Part shown: piece by piece, positions 26,480-35,190 of the stretch
How positions within the stretch are numbered: position 1 is the first letter of the stretch
Layout of the letters: each line of letters begins with the position of its first letter
Assembly (NCBI RefSeq): GCF_009765705.1
Contig: NZ_LMUX01000017.1
Location: 579,516-643,515, forward strand
Direction: 5' to 3'
Source: Burkholderia sp. L27(2015)
GTDB lineage: Bacteria; Pseudomonadota; Gammaproteobacteria; Burkholderiales; Burkholderiaceae
DNA length: 64,000 bases
Notes under the pieces: model-generated
What the model was told of the DNA's origin: nothing
The model's input: the letters and a program-made list of their open reading frames with translations, nothing else
Databases searched by the model: none
Program-made: the position numbers and the translations under genes

Positions 26480-27138
26480 CAGGCCTTCTCCACGACGTAG
26501 CCAATACCACGCACGGTCCTGATCAGGTCCGTGCCGAGTTTTTTACGCAGATTGGACACATGCACCTCGACCGCATTGCTTTCGATTTCCTCTTGCCACC
26601 CGTACAAACTCTCTTCGAGACGCGACCTCGATTGCGGAACGCCCTGATGCGTAAGCAATTGAACCAGTACCGCCCACTCCCGGGCGGTCAACTGCACGCG
26701 CACGTCGCAGCGCAGCGCGGTTCGTGCTGCAGGGTCCACCGTGAGATCGCGATAATGGATGACTTCGGCGCTACGCCCCTGCGAGCGGCGCAACAACGCG
26801 CGGCAGCGCGCGATAAGCTCGGTGAGGTCAAACGGTTTGCCAACATAGTCGTCCGCGCCGCATTCCAGCCCACCCACCCGGTCGGCTACGGTCCCGCGCG
26901 CGGAAAGCACCAGCACCGGCACATCCTTGCCGCAACTACGCAACCACTTCAGCAATTCGATGCCCGAAATCTTGGGCAGGCCAAGGTCGAGGACGACCAA
27001 CGCGTAGGTCGTGGTGGTCAGCGCGAGATTCGCAGCGCGCCCATCGCGTGCCCAGTCGACCGCAAAACCCGCCTGACGGAGTCCCGCCTCGACACCAAGG
27101 CCGATCAGATCGTCGTCTTCGACAAGGAGTATGCGCAT
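26479..27138 (-). CDS. OmpR/PhoB-family response regulator
   Basis: 219 residues from the ATG at 27138 (MRILLVEDDDLIG); a TTG start at 27159 is possible but not favoured. Receiver domain 1-115 with acidic pocket EDD (8-10), phospho-Asp in ALVVLDLGLPKISG (about 51) and Lys in DDYVGKPFDLTEL (about 102). The winged-helix DNA-binding domain (about 130-219) ends with NLRKKLGTDLIRTVRGIGYV. First gene of the two-component operon; divergent from the small membrane protein at 27317. Confidence 0.94.
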   Translation of the reverse strand: MRILLVEDDDLIGLGVEAGLRQAGFAVDWARDGRAANLALTTTTYALVVLDLGLPKISGIELLKWLRSCGKDVPVLVLSARGTVADRVGGLECGADDYVGKPFDLTELIARCRALLRRSQGRSAEVIHYRDLTVDPAARTALRCDVRVQLTAREWAVLVQLLTHQGVPQSRSRLEESLYGWQEEIESNAVEVHVSNLRKKLGTDLIRTVRGIGYVVEKA

Positions 27139-27316
27139 AAAGAACGGGCTGCCGGGCAAGACCAGGTTGCTGAACAGGGATCAGTGTAACCAACTTGCGG
27201 ATATGCGCCAGCACGGCGTTGGCTTGCTTAAGATTTCCTTCAGGATTGAGCGGTAACGTTTGGCGGCTGGTTCAGTCAAACCTGAGGTCAGCCACGAACC
27301 AAGCCGGAGAAGGCAA

Positions 27317-27742
27317 ATGAAAGCGCCATCGATACTTCCATTCCTTCGAATACCTGAGCCGCCCCTAAAAGCGGCCACGGTGGACATGCTACGTGCGTAC
27401 CTCCTCACGGCGTCGCTCGCGGCCACGCTCGTGGAGTTCGTCATTCTGGTCGCCATCGTCGTGTTCGGCTGTTCTCAAGAGACCTTTGAATCCACGGGCT
27501 TTCGCCTGACCGTCATGCTTATTTTGCTCGTCGCGGTGCTCGTGACCAGGCAGATCGCCGGGGCGACGTTTCGGTCAGCCGTCGCACATCATTACGCTAC
27601 TTTCAGCGGAGTATCGTCGGAAACTGTCACCCCACAGACTGCTACCCAGACTGTTACCCTCTCGCCGACATGCCCGAGACGTCCGCTCGTCGTTCTTCAT
27701 CTTCGCCTCAGCCGCAGGCTGTTCGAATTGGCCGAGCGCTAG
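27317..27742 (+). CDS. Small membrane protein of unknown function
   Basis: 141 residues starting at the ATG at 27317, which has GGAGAAGG just upstream. Two hydrophobic segments (about 27-52, YLLTASLAATLVEFVILVAIVVF, and 62-76, LTVMLILLVAVLV) suggest a two-helix inner-membrane protein. The last 50 residues are Thr/Val- then Arg-rich and look less ordered, so the real C-terminus could differ if a frameshift is present. Divergent from the two-component operon, which might control it. Not recognised. Confidence 0.5.
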   Translation: MKAPSILPFLRIPEPPLKAATVDMLRAYLLTASLAATLVEFVILVAIVVFGCSQETFESTGFRLTVMLILLVAVLVTRQIAGATFRSAVAHHYATFSGVSSETVTPQTATQTVTLSPTCPRRPLVVLHLRLSRRLFELAER

Positions 27743-27817
27743 ACCGCTTCCTGGAGCATTCATGAAAAGCGCGAGCCGGGCGCACCGCCCCCGCCGTACC
27801 CCGCGAATGCCTCGGGC

Positions 27818-29053
27818 ATGAAAGCCTTCACGTGGCTTGCCTACCCGATGAGTCTGCTGTTCGTGACCGCACTAATCGCCTTTGAGGGTCCGCTACACGC
27901 GGCACAACTGCTGCTTGCCGCGTTCGCATTTACCTGCGGTGCAGCTGCGGTATTCGGTATCGGCTATACCTTGTTGGCAGGCGCGTTGATCGGGCGTTTC
28001 TTCGCGCGATCGATATCGGAGCCCACCAGCTATCCGCCTGTCACGATCGTCAAGCCCTTGCACGGCGACGAGTGGGCGTTGCTGAGCAATCTGTCGAGCT
28101 TCTGTCAGCAGGACTATCCCGGGCCCGTGCAATTCCTGTTCGGCGTGCACGATGCGGCGGACCCGGCGATGCAGATCCTGGCCGAGTTGCGCCGGCTGCA
28201 TCCGCTGGCTCATATCACGGTGGTGGCCGACCCGCGCCTGCACGGACCCAACCGGAAGATCAGCAACATCGTCAACATGTTGCCGCAGGCCCTCCATGAT
28301 GTGCTGGTCTTTGCCGATAGCGACGTCAGCGTGGCGCCGACGTATCTGCGTAACATCATCGGCGAATTGCAGAAACCGGGCGTCGGCGTGGTCACCTGCG
28401 TCTATCGCGGCCTGCCCGGTCCGGGATTCTGGCCGCGCCTGTCAGCCAAAGCCACGAATTATCAGTTTCTTCCTGGCGTGGTGATGGGTCTCGCGCTCGG
28501 CCTGGCGCGCCCCTGCCTTGGGCAAACCATCGCGATGCGGCGTGCAACGCTCGACCGGATCGGCGGGTTCGTCCAGTTTGTGCATCATCTGGCAGAGGAC
28601 TACGCGATCGGCGAAGCAGTCCGCCTGATCGGCGAGAAAGTGGTCATTCCTCCGCTCATCGTCTCGCACGCCTGTGTGGAAACCAGTGTCGCCAAGCTGA
28701 TCTCGCACGAATTGCGCTGGAGCCGCACCGTACGGACCATCGCTCCGGTCTGCCATCTAGGCTCGGCACTGATCTATCCGCTTGCGTTTGCGTTGCTCGC
28801 GGTGTTGCTATCGGACGCGGCCACATGGTCATGCTCGCTCGTACTGGTGGCCATGTGCGCCCGATTTGCGCTGAAATGGTTGTCGGATCGCGCGTTGCGG
28901 CAACCGCGTCGCGACCTATGGCTGCTACCGATCTGGGATATTGTTTCGTTTGCTATCTTCGTTGCGAGTTTTTTTTCGACTCGGGTCATCTGGCGCGGCT
29001 TGAGCTTCAATGTGGATGGGAACGGGTTGCTGGATCCGATTCGCGACGAGTAA
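27818..29053 (+). CDS. hpnI: Hopanoid-associated glycosyltransferase HpnI
   Basis: 411 residues resembling ceramide glucosyltransferase-like family 2/21 enzymes. HpnI adds N-acetylglucosamine to bacteriohopanetetrol in composite hopanoid synthesis. N-terminal helices, then the GT domain: VTIVKPLHGDEWALLSNLSSF (about 74), DP of FGVHDAADPAMQ, ADSDVSV (about 167), NYQFLPGVVMGLALG, and the acceptor-side EDYAIGEAV and HELRWSRT (Q/RxxRW-like) motifs, followed by C-terminal membrane helices. hpnL follows at 26 bp. The usual partners hpnJ and hpnK are absent. Confidence 0.85.
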   Translation: MKAFTWLAYPMSLLFVTALIAFEGPLHAAQLLLAAFAFTCGAAAVFGIGYTLLAGALIGRFFARSISEPTSYPPVTIVKPLHGDEWALLSNLSSFCQQDYPGPVQFLFGVHDAADPAMQILAELRRLHPLAHITVVADPRLHGPNRKISNIVNMLPQALHDVLVFADSDVSVAPTYLRNIIGELQKPGVGVVTCVYRGLPGPGFWPRLSAKATNYQFLPGVVMGLALGLARPCLGQTIAMRRATLDRIGGFVQFVHHLAEDYAIGEAVRLIGEKVVIPPLIVSHACVETSVAKLISHELRWSRTVRTIAPVCHLGSALIYPLAFALLAVLLSDAATWSCSLVLVAMCARFALKWLSDRALRQPRRDLWLLPIWDIVSFAIFVASFFSTRVIWRGLSFNVDGNGLLDPIRDE

Positions 29054-29079
29054 TCCGGACGCATCAATAGGGTACTGAC

Positions 29080-30075
29080 ATGATGAAGCACCTGGGGCGC
29101 GTCGCCGCGTTGGCCGGATTACTGGCGGCACTCTGGCTGATCTGGAACGACAACCCGGTTGCCGTGCTGGCACTGATGCGCACGGCAGGCGCTGGGCTCA
29201 TGCTGGCGGGGCTGCTCCATGTGCTGCCGATGCTGGCGAACGCCCGCGATTGGCAGACGTTGATTCGTGGCGCGCATCGCCCCAGTTTTTTCGCCATGCT
29301 GCGCTTGGTCTGGATCCGCGAATCGGTCAACAGCATGCTGCCCGTTGCACGCATCGGCGGCGAGATCGTTTCGTTCCGGCTCATGCGACGTTGGCAGGTA
29401 CGGTCATCGACGGCGGTCGCCAGCCTCATCGTCGACATGCAACTCACGCTCATTAGCCAGTTGCTGTTCACGATGGTCGGCATCGGCTTCCTGCTGGCCC
29501 ACGCGCAATCGAATGCGCTGCGCCTCGCCGATGATCTGGCGTGGGGCGTAGTGGCGCTTACCCCGTTGCTGGTGCTGTTTGCGCTTGTCCAGCACGCGAA
29601 CCCGTTCGAACGGCTCACGCGCGTGCTCAACCGCGTGACGAGTGGCCAACTCGCTGCGCTGGCGGGCCGATCGGCGCAAATCGATCGGTCGATCAAATTG
29701 GTATGGCGGCGGCGCGGCGTGGTGTTGCGGTATCTGTTCTGGTGGCAGCCGTTGCAATGTTTTGCCACCGCGCTGGAGATCTGGGTGGCGCTCTATTTCC
29801 TGGGCGCGCGGGTGAGCTTTATCGAGGCGGTTGTGATCGAATCGTTGATCCAGGCCCTGAGCAGCGCGGCGTTTTTTGTGCCGGGAGGGCTGGGCGTGCA
29901 GGAGGGCGGCTTCATCCTGATCGGCGGCGCACTGGGCCTCGATCCGGCGACGTGTCTCGCGCTGGCCGGCGCGCGACGTATCCGGGACCTGCTGATTTTT
30001 GTTCCGGGATTGTTTGCTTGGCAAATCGCGGAGTCGTCGGGCAAGCAGCGCGGGCATATGATCGGCGTGCTGTAG
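29080..30075 (+). CDS. hpnL: HpnL-like membrane protein (LPG synthase TM-region family)
   Basis: A 331-residue polytopic protein of the lysylphosphatidylglycerol synthetase transmembrane-region family, as HpnL of hopanoid loci. Visible family blocks are ARIGGEIVSFRLMRRW near 88, SLIVDMQLTLISQLLF near 110 and the C-terminal SSAAFFVPGGLGVQEGGFILIGGALGL near 265-292, in which VPGGLGVQE is conserved. Probably moves or assembles lipid at the inner membrane; exact role in hopanoid transport is not established. Forms an operon with hpnI. Confidence 0.82.
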   Translation: MMKHLGRVAALAGLLAALWLIWNDNPVAVLALMRTAGAGLMLAGLLHVLPMLANARDWQTLIRGAHRPSFFAMLRLVWIRESVNSMLPVARIGGEIVSFRLMRRWQVRSSTAVASLIVDMQLTLISQLLFTMVGIGFLLAHAQSNALRLADDLAWGVVALTPLLVLFALVQHANPFERLTRVLNRVTSGQLAALAGRSAQIDRSIKLVWRRRGVVLRYLFWWQPLQCFATALEIWVALYFLGARVSFIEAVVIESLIQALSSAAFFVPGGLGVQEGGFILIGGALGLDPATCLALAGARRIRDLLIFVPGLFAWQIAESSGKQRGHMIGVL

Positions 30076-30093
30076 GATCCGGCGCCCATGCGG

Positions 30094-30126
30094 TTGACAC
30101 ATGGAATTGTACCTATTACTATGTAC
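30094..30126 (+). promoter_or_regulatory. Promoter with embedded TetR-type operator (tetR gene)
   Basis: -35 TTGACA (30094-30099), 17-bp spacer, -10 TACTAT (30117-30122). GTACCTATTACTATGTAC (30109-30126) covers the -10. The same 18-bp pattern with the -10 at the same internal position recurs at 31686-31703 and 31804-31821 before the EamA gene, indicating one repressor for both. Confidence 0.7.
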
Positions 30127-30153
30127 GATATCTATCCGGTGTAGGCGAGCATC

Positions 30154-30717
30154 ATGGGAAAGCGAGAAGAGATTATCGAGGCAACCAAGGCACTGCTTTG
30201 GGAAAAGGGATACGAAGCCACAAGTCCACGTGACATCCAGGCGATGAGCAATGCGGGCCAAGGAAGTTTTTATCACCACTTTCCGAGCAAGCAAGCGCTG
30301 GCACGGGTGGCGATCGAAGAAGTCGTTCGCGAACGGATCGGGGATTTCGAAGAAGCGATGTTGTTGGGTGGTCGACTCAAAGATCGGGTATCCACATTCA
30401 TGGCACAGAATGATCAACCGCTGCAGGGCTGCCGAGTCGGTCGGCTGGTATGGGATTCGGCAATTCAGGAAGAAGAATTGCGCATACCGCTGGATTGGTA
30501 TTTCCGGCATCTTGAAGAGCGATTAATCGAAATATTGAAAACTGAGCAGGCTACGCGCAAGGTGAAGCTCAACATGCCGGCGGCTCAGATAGCACTGGTG
30601 ATTATGTCCGTGATTCAGGGAAGCTTTGCTGTAAGCCGGGCGATGAAGCGCTCGCGGGCGGAGGACGCTCGGACAGCTTTGCTGGCCTTTTTAGACGTCG
30701 CCATAACTGATCGTTGA
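30154..30717 (+). CDS. TetR-family repressor linked to the EamA exporter
   Basis: A 187-residue TetR regulator. HTH at residues 4-48 (REEIIEATKALLWEKGYEATSPRDIQAMSNAGQGSFYHHFPSK), then an all-helical ligand domain with CRVGRLVWDSAIQEEELR, which recalls the C-x-x-G-x-L subgroup (LmrA/YxaF type) controlling drug or metabolite exporters. Its promoter contains an operator copy overlapping the -10, so it should repress itself. The two further operator copies before the EamA gene at 31857 make that gene the probable main target. Confidence 0.9.
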   Translation: MGKREEIIEATKALLWEKGYEATSPRDIQAMSNAGQGSFYHHFPSKQALARVAIEEVVRERIGDFEEAMLLGGRLKDRVSTFMAQNDQPLQGCRVGRLVWDSAIQEEELRIPLDWYFRHLEERLIEILKTEQATRKVKLNMPAAQIALVIMSVIQGSFAVSRAMKRSRAEDARTALLAFLDVAITDR

Positions 30718-30844
30718 TATTTCCATCTTGGACATGACGATTCTTTGCAACCCATTGTTACTCATCTAATTCTATAAGGATACCGAAATAGGATCGCCGT
30801 CTCTGGAGCGGGAGATGTCGGTGTCTACTTCGGGGTTGGCCTTG

Positions 30845-31429
30845 TCAGGAGCGCGATCGATCGTCTTTTTTTCGGGTCCGGAATCGTGCAACTTTCTGAC
30901 AATTTCCGCACGAGGACATGTCGCACCACCGGCGCCTGTGGGCTTTCGTTTTATCGCAAAACCACCGCGGACAATGGTCCCCTTCACACTTGCGGATGAG
31001 TCTGAAGTCGGCGCTTGCAAGCAGGTCTGCCGCAGCCACCGCAATCGGGATCAGCACTTGGGCAGCCGTGTCACCTGTATATCTTCTACAGATGATTAAG
31101 TTTCCCTCCCCGTCATGCGTCAGCTCGACGCGGTAGCTTCCGTTGGCCAGCTTATCGTTCAACCGTCCGATATCCACCGGCTCACCCGCCTTTCGTTGCA
31201 CGAGCAACTCGCGTATAAGCTCGCGAAGCAACCGCGCCTCGCTCGTCAACGTACCTGGCTCTGCTTTAAATGTGAGTCCATCTTTCCAGAACCCCGCTTT
31301 GTGCAGCCAGAGAACCACATCTTCATCATCCTGGAAGACGTCAACTGACTGCTCGTTTCCTCGTATCACCGTGTTTAGAAATTCGAGCACCGCCTGGTGA
31401 TCAGCAGCCGAAAAACCTCTTACCGCCAT
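30845..31429 (-). CDS. ABATE-domain protein with CGNR-type zinc finger
   Basis: A 194-residue protein. An ABATE N-terminal domain (about 1-140; AVLEFLNTVIRG near 15, LLRELIRELLVQR near 70) is followed by a treble-clef zinc finger of the CGNR family: CEGDHCPRWFCDKTKAHRRRW, CDMSSCGNC. The fourth position reads CGNC instead of the family CGNR. These proteins are thought to be stress- or aromatic-compound-responsive DNA-binding regulators. A paralogue at 54463-54930 lacks the finger. Both copies sit just upstream of an EamA gene. Confidence 0.85.
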   Translation of the reverse strand: MAVRGFSAADHQAVLEFLNTVIRGNEQSVDVFQDDEDVVLWLHKAGFWKDGLTFKAEPGTLTSEARLLRELIRELLVQRKAGEPVDIGRLNDKLANGSYRVELTHDGEGNLIICRRYTGDTAAQVLIPIAVAAADLLASADFRLIRKCEGDHCPRWFCDKTKAHRRRWCDMSSCGNCQKVARFRTRKKDDRSRS

Positions 31430-31670
31430 TGAATCTTCCTCAAGAAAGATGTGGTTCTTTGTACATCGGTCTCGTCCGCTCTTAAGTGAAATTTATTCAA
31501 CGCATGACGAGGAAAACGCGAGATGGACCTGATCGAACAAGGGATCCTGCGTGTGACTAACCTAAGCCCGCTCAATCAAATCGGCGCCGCTGATTCGCTA
31601 ACGGGTATCAAGGCCGCAAGCCCACGTATGTTCTATCTGTTATGACAGATCGATCGACGTCAAAAGCTTA

Positions 31671-31703
31671 TTGACCGGCCAAACTGTACCTACTACTATG
31701 TAC
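31671..31703 (+). promoter_or_regulatory. Distal EamA promoter with embedded TetR-type operator
   Basis: -35 TTGACC (31671-31676), 17-bp spacer, -10 TACTAT (31694-31699), with GTACCTACTACTATGTAC (31686-31703) across the -10. It differs from the tetR operator at one base of 18. A small hairpin (ATCTGT-TATG-ACAGAT, 31635-31650) lies just upstream. Distance to the EamA start is about 155 bp. Confidence 0.65.
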
Positions 31704-31803
31704 ATATTATGCAGCGACGTGACCGAATCGTGAAGATTTGTCCACGCATTGCAGAACATCTAGCCCATCGCCGCAAAAGCGCTGGTTTTTTTACCAACGA
31801 ATT

Positions 31804-31821
31804 GTACCATGTAGTATGTAC
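31804..31821 (+). promoter_or_regulatory. Proximal TetR-type operator upstream of EamA
   Basis: GTACCATGTAGTATGTAC keeps both GTAC ends and the 18-bp length of the other two sites; internally it matches best when read on the opposite strand. TAGTAT (31812-31817) occupies the same internal place as the -10 boxes of the other two, giving a start about 33 bp before the EamA ATG. The matching -35 is weak. Confidence 0.6.
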
Positions 31822-31856
31822 ACTTTACCATCTGATGTTTACAAGGAGATCTTCAA

Positions 31857-32831
31857 ATGACCACCGTTGCGCCGCGCGGCAATAGAGACGCTCAGTTCTT
31901 CATTATCTTGCTTGCTTCAACGTTTTTAATGGGCTCGAGCTTTGTATCGGGAAAGATTCTGCTCGCGCAAGGCTTTCCCGCGATGTTGCTGGTCGGCTGG
32001 CGTTTTTTGATAGCCGCCTTGGCAACATTGCCACTGGTGCGGCTCGATAACCGCTCGATGCTCGCGGCGCTGATGCCTAAGGGAATGGGTATTCGCGATG
32101 TCGCGCTCGTGGTGGTCATCGGCCTCCTGCAAACGACTGCCGTTATGGGATTACTGTTTGTAGCAATGCGATCGATTTCGGCGTCGACGGCGGCGATCTT
32201 GTTGTTTACCAACCCTATTTGGGTCGCGGTGTTGGGTCGCATTTTCCTGGGTGAGTCCCTGCATGGTGCACGCGTGGCTGGCTTGGTGTTAGGTATCGTG
32301 GGCGTGGTGCTCGCCATCGGAATCGCAGGCCAAGGTCACGCTGCGGCCGGCAATATGACGGGTGAATTGATCGGACTGGCCTGCGCGTTGTGCTGGGCCG
32401 CGGCAACCATCATCAACAAACGAGCAAACCTGCCGCTGGGCTCGTGGGCGCTGAGCTTTTGGCAGATGCTGGTGGGCTCTATCGCTGTGCTCATCATGGC
32501 TTATGCGAGCGGCGAACATTGGCCGACAGTAACGACACACGCGCAATGGGGTTGGTTCGTATGGCTCGCGATTCCCGCTTCGACCGGCTCATTCGGATTA
32601 TGGTTCGTTGCATTGAACAAGGGCGGCGCAACGAAGACCAGCGGATATCTTTTTCTGGCGCCTCTGTTTACCGTTGTGTTGTCTTTCTTCGTGCTCGGCA
32701 CGTCACTCTCCTGGGCTCAGGCATTTGGGGGAGTATTGATTGGCGTCGCGCTGTGGCTGGTGAATCGAGACATGCCTGCTCGAAACGACAAGGAACGGTT
32801 GAGCGAAGCAACGGCCGAGGGTCAACCTTGA
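31857..32831 (+). CDS. EamA/DMT-family transporter
   Basis: A 324-residue drug/metabolite transporter with ten predicted helices in two EamA repeats (about 12-150 and 165-300). Typical blocks are FLMGSSFVSGKILLAQGFP, ISASTAAILLFTNPIWVAVLG near 112 and STGSFGLWFVALNKGGATKTSGYLFLAPLF near 240-270. A good ribosome site (AAGGAG) precedes the ATG. Expression is likely controlled by the TetR protein at 30154 through two operators. A close paralogue, about 85-90% similar by eye, is at 55510. Substrate unknown. Confidence 0.92.
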   Translation: MTTVAPRGNRDAQFFIILLASTFLMGSSFVSGKILLAQGFPAMLLVGWRFLIAALATLPLVRLDNRSMLAALMPKGMGIRDVALVVVIGLLQTTAVMGLLFVAMRSISASTAAILLFTNPIWVAVLGRIFLGESLHGARVAGLVLGIVGVVLAIGIAGQGHAAAGNMTGELIGLACALCWAAATIINKRANLPLGSWALSFWQMLVGSIAVLIMAYASGEHWPTVTTHAQWGWFVWLAIPASTGSFGLWFVALNKGGATKTSGYLFLAPLFTVVLSFFVLGTSLSWAQAFGGVLIGVALWLVNRDMPARNDKERLSEATAEGQP

Positions 32832-32905
32832 TCACGAATTGCAGGTTCGAAGCCATCGAGGGGCAACAACAGCGGTGATTAAGAAAGGCGTGTGGAAGCA
32901 CTGGA

Positions 32906-34027
32906 CTAATCGGCTATAGCATTACCATCACGCCATTCGAAAAGACCCTCCCGCGACTGCGCGAGATCGCCCTTTTTATTGAACCTCAGCGTACCGATCG
33001 CTGTTTCAAAGGCGGTCTCGTGGATGTAATCGCTCAGGCCGCTTTCGCTTGAAGAACGATTATTTCGCAAGGTTTGAAGGAGAATCTGGGCACTGGCATA
33101 AGCATTCAACGTGAACCCCCCAGGCTCGCCACCCATTGCCTTTATACGCGCCACGGCCTTACTAGCGACGGGCGCGGTACTGTAGTCGCGATCGAATGTG
33201 AATAGCAGCCCGTCAGCCGCTGAGCCGGCTGTTGTCCAAACCAATTTATTGGCAGCACCATCGTTCGATACGAATTGACCATGGAAGCCAGCGGCACGCG
33301 CAGCACTCAACAACTGGCCGAACTGGCTTGCCTGATGTCCTCCGTAGAAAACGACCTGACTTTGACTTTCAATCAGTTTTTTGACGACATCGTGGATTTG
33401 ATCCGGCGAGGCAATCCTGATCATCGGGTTTGCAACAATCCCTTTGTTCAGAAGAGCCGACCGCACCCGTCCCCCATGCCCCATCCCGGTGATATCGTCC
33501 TCTTGCACGATCGCTACCCGCCATCCCGGAAACCGCGTTGCAATCGTTGCCGCGGCGAGCGGTGCCTGGTCATCATCTCTGCCGGCGACACGAAATACGG
33601 TGGAAAGCCCACGCTCGGTAAAAGCGGAATTCGAAGACGCCGCCGACAGCATGGGGATCCCCGCCCGGGCATAGATATCCGATGCGGGCATGGACGCCAC
33701 GGAACAGACATGTCCCAATACCGCGCGTGCACCCATCGCCACGAGGTGCTTGGCGATTTCGACGGCCTTGGCAGCATCGCAGCCGTCGTCGAGATATTCG
33801 GCATGCACACGCTCACTCGAGCGGTGTAACGATTTATCCTCGGCTATAGCGGCGTCCACTCCCACTCGAATCTGTGCGCCGAAATTGCTCAGGTTGCCAC
33901 TGAATGGTGCGACTACATACAGAGTGTCATCTTGCGCTTGAGCGGAATGTGTCGAGGTCGTCCAACTGGCGCAGCCCCCCAACACGGCAAACAGCGAAAA
34001 GATCGATGCAAGATAAAAGCGCGTCAT
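32906..34027 (-). CDS. Second branched-chain-type binding protein, possible lipoprotein
   Basis: 373 residues from the ATG at 34027 (MTRFYLAS), which has AGGAA 8 bp upstream. N-terminus carries a possible lipobox (LFAVLGGC, Cys at about 19), then a type I periplasmic-binding fold as in LivJ/LivK: YVVAPFSGNLSNFGAQIRVGVDAAI, VLGHVCSVASMPASDIYARAGIPMLSAAS, WRVAIVQEDDITG. It is the last gene of the liv-SDR-DUF1338 operon, 93 bp after DUF1338. It differs from the first binding protein (39211), so it may feed a second ligand to the same permease or act as a sensor. Confidence 0.85.
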   Translation of the reverse strand: MTRFYLASIFSLFAVLGGCASWTTSTHSAQAQDDTLYVVAPFSGNLSNFGAQIRVGVDAAIAEDKSLHRSSERVHAEYLDDGCDAAKAVEIAKHLVAMGARAVLGHVCSVASMPASDIYARAGIPMLSAASSNSAFTERGLSTVFRVAGRDDDQAPLAAATIATRFPGWRVAIVQEDDITGMGHGGRVRSALLNKGIVANPMIRIASPDQIHDVVKKLIESQSQVVFYGGHQASQFGQLLSAARAAGFHGQFVSNDGAANKLVWTTAGSAADGLLFTFDRDYSTAPVASKAVARIKAMGGEPGGFTLNAYASAQILLQTLRNNRSSSESGLSDYIHETAFETAIGTLRFNKKGDLAQSREGLFEWRDGNAIAD

Positions 34028-34120
34028 TCGGTGTTCCTCAGTCCAAGTCACTGCGGGATCAATAAGCCGGCCAGGTGTGCGTCAGTCGCGAAAGCGATAG
34101 ACCACCTGGCCAGGTAAGCG

Positions 34121-35149
34121 CTACCGTCCTGCCGCCGTAGTCATTTTAAAAATGGCAGTTGCATTGCCGCTGTCGAAACCGAGGTCGAGCCGCTCGACGC
34201 CGTCGTTGCCTCGCGCACCTTTACGCTGGATAAACTCGCAAAACGAGCCCGGTACCGTATGTTCGATATAGCTGCTCGTAGCGCCCTTCAAACGTCGCGA
34301 AACACTATCTGCGAGCAAAGCCGTCTGCAACACGTTGCCGCTCGATGAAATCTCAACCTCCGGTTTGATCGCGTATCCCCCTTCGACCAGACTGGCATGC
34401 AAGGAAGTGACGTCGCTTACACGAATGGTTATATGGTTGAAGGTGTTGCCTTCTGTCGCGATCCAGCCCATCTCGGCGGATTCATCCAACAGCGAGGTGT
34501 AGTCCTCGAACTTCGGCAGCTCATGCTGACGATCAAAGCAACGCGCTACGCGCAAAACCACGTCCGCGGCATCATGAAACTCGAGCACCCCTCGGCTTTC
34601 AAGCGCGTCCAACTGGCTTTGCAGCTTGTCCGAAACCGGATCGTGGGAACTGGCAAAGGTATTGGTGACTGCCATTTGAAATGGCGCGGAGAAAAGCTCA
34701 GGCAAAATCTCGCTAACAAAAAACTGAGGAATTTGCTCGGGGAAGTCCATGTGCCGATATGACCGGCCCGTCATTTTCAACGCCGGCAGAGGATACTCCG
34801 CCGCAAACGCATAGCCCAACGGCTTTAACAGGCGGGTCACCGCCACCTCGCCACACGGCAACGCGCCCATTCCTTGGAGCTTCACCGTGCGTACGGCGCC
34901 ATGATCCAGGACCAGCTTCTCGTGCCTGGGCTTGAATTCGTGCACATAGCGCTTAGCTGCGGGAACGCGCCGCAGCAGATCATGAAACAAAACCAGCGCC
35001 AGCGTTTGCGCGATGGTTGCGCGATCCGCCAGGCCTCGCACCGGCTTATCAAGAAGAGAGGCGTCGACGGCAACGTGTGCCATCACGTCGTTCGCATCTT
35101 CCTCGCCAACCACGTAGGTAAGTAATTGAAATACCGCGGATGTTTTCAT
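34121..35149 (-). CDS. DUF1338 protein, 2-oxoadipate dioxygenase/decarboxylase-like
   Basis: 342 residues of the DUF1338 family, Fe(II)-dependent vicinal-oxygen-chelate-like enzymes. The characterised Pseudomonas member HglS turns 2-oxoadipate into D-2-hydroxyglutarate with O2 and loss of CO2. Candidate metal ligands are His83 (in DHGAVR, with Arg87 in the H-x3-R arrangement that binds the substrate carboxylate in HglS), His239 (FNHITIRVSDV) and Glu305 (VPGSFCEFIQR). All look intact. The protein is shorter than HglS, and substrate may differ. It is co-transcribed with a liv-type importer and an SDR. Confidence 0.85.
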   Translation of the reverse strand: MKTSAVFQLLTYVVGEEDANDVMAHVAVDASLLDKPVRGLADRATIAQTLALVLFHDLLRRVPAAKRYVHEFKPRHEKLVLDHGAVRTVKLQGMGALPCGEVAVTRLLKPLGYAFAAEYPLPALKMTGRSYRHMDFPEQIPQFFVSEILPELFSAPFQMAVTNTFASSHDPVSDKLQSQLDALESRGVLEFHDAADVVLRVARCFDRQHELPKFEDYTSLLDESAEMGWIATEGNTFNHITIRVSDVTSLHASLVEGGYAIKPEVEISSSGNVLQTALLADSVSRRLKGATSSYIEHTVPGSFCEFIQRKGARGNDGVERLDLGFDSGNATAIFKMTTAAGR

Positions 35150-35190
35150 TTTTTTTACTCGTACAGTCGAAGTTAAATAGATTGGGGGCG

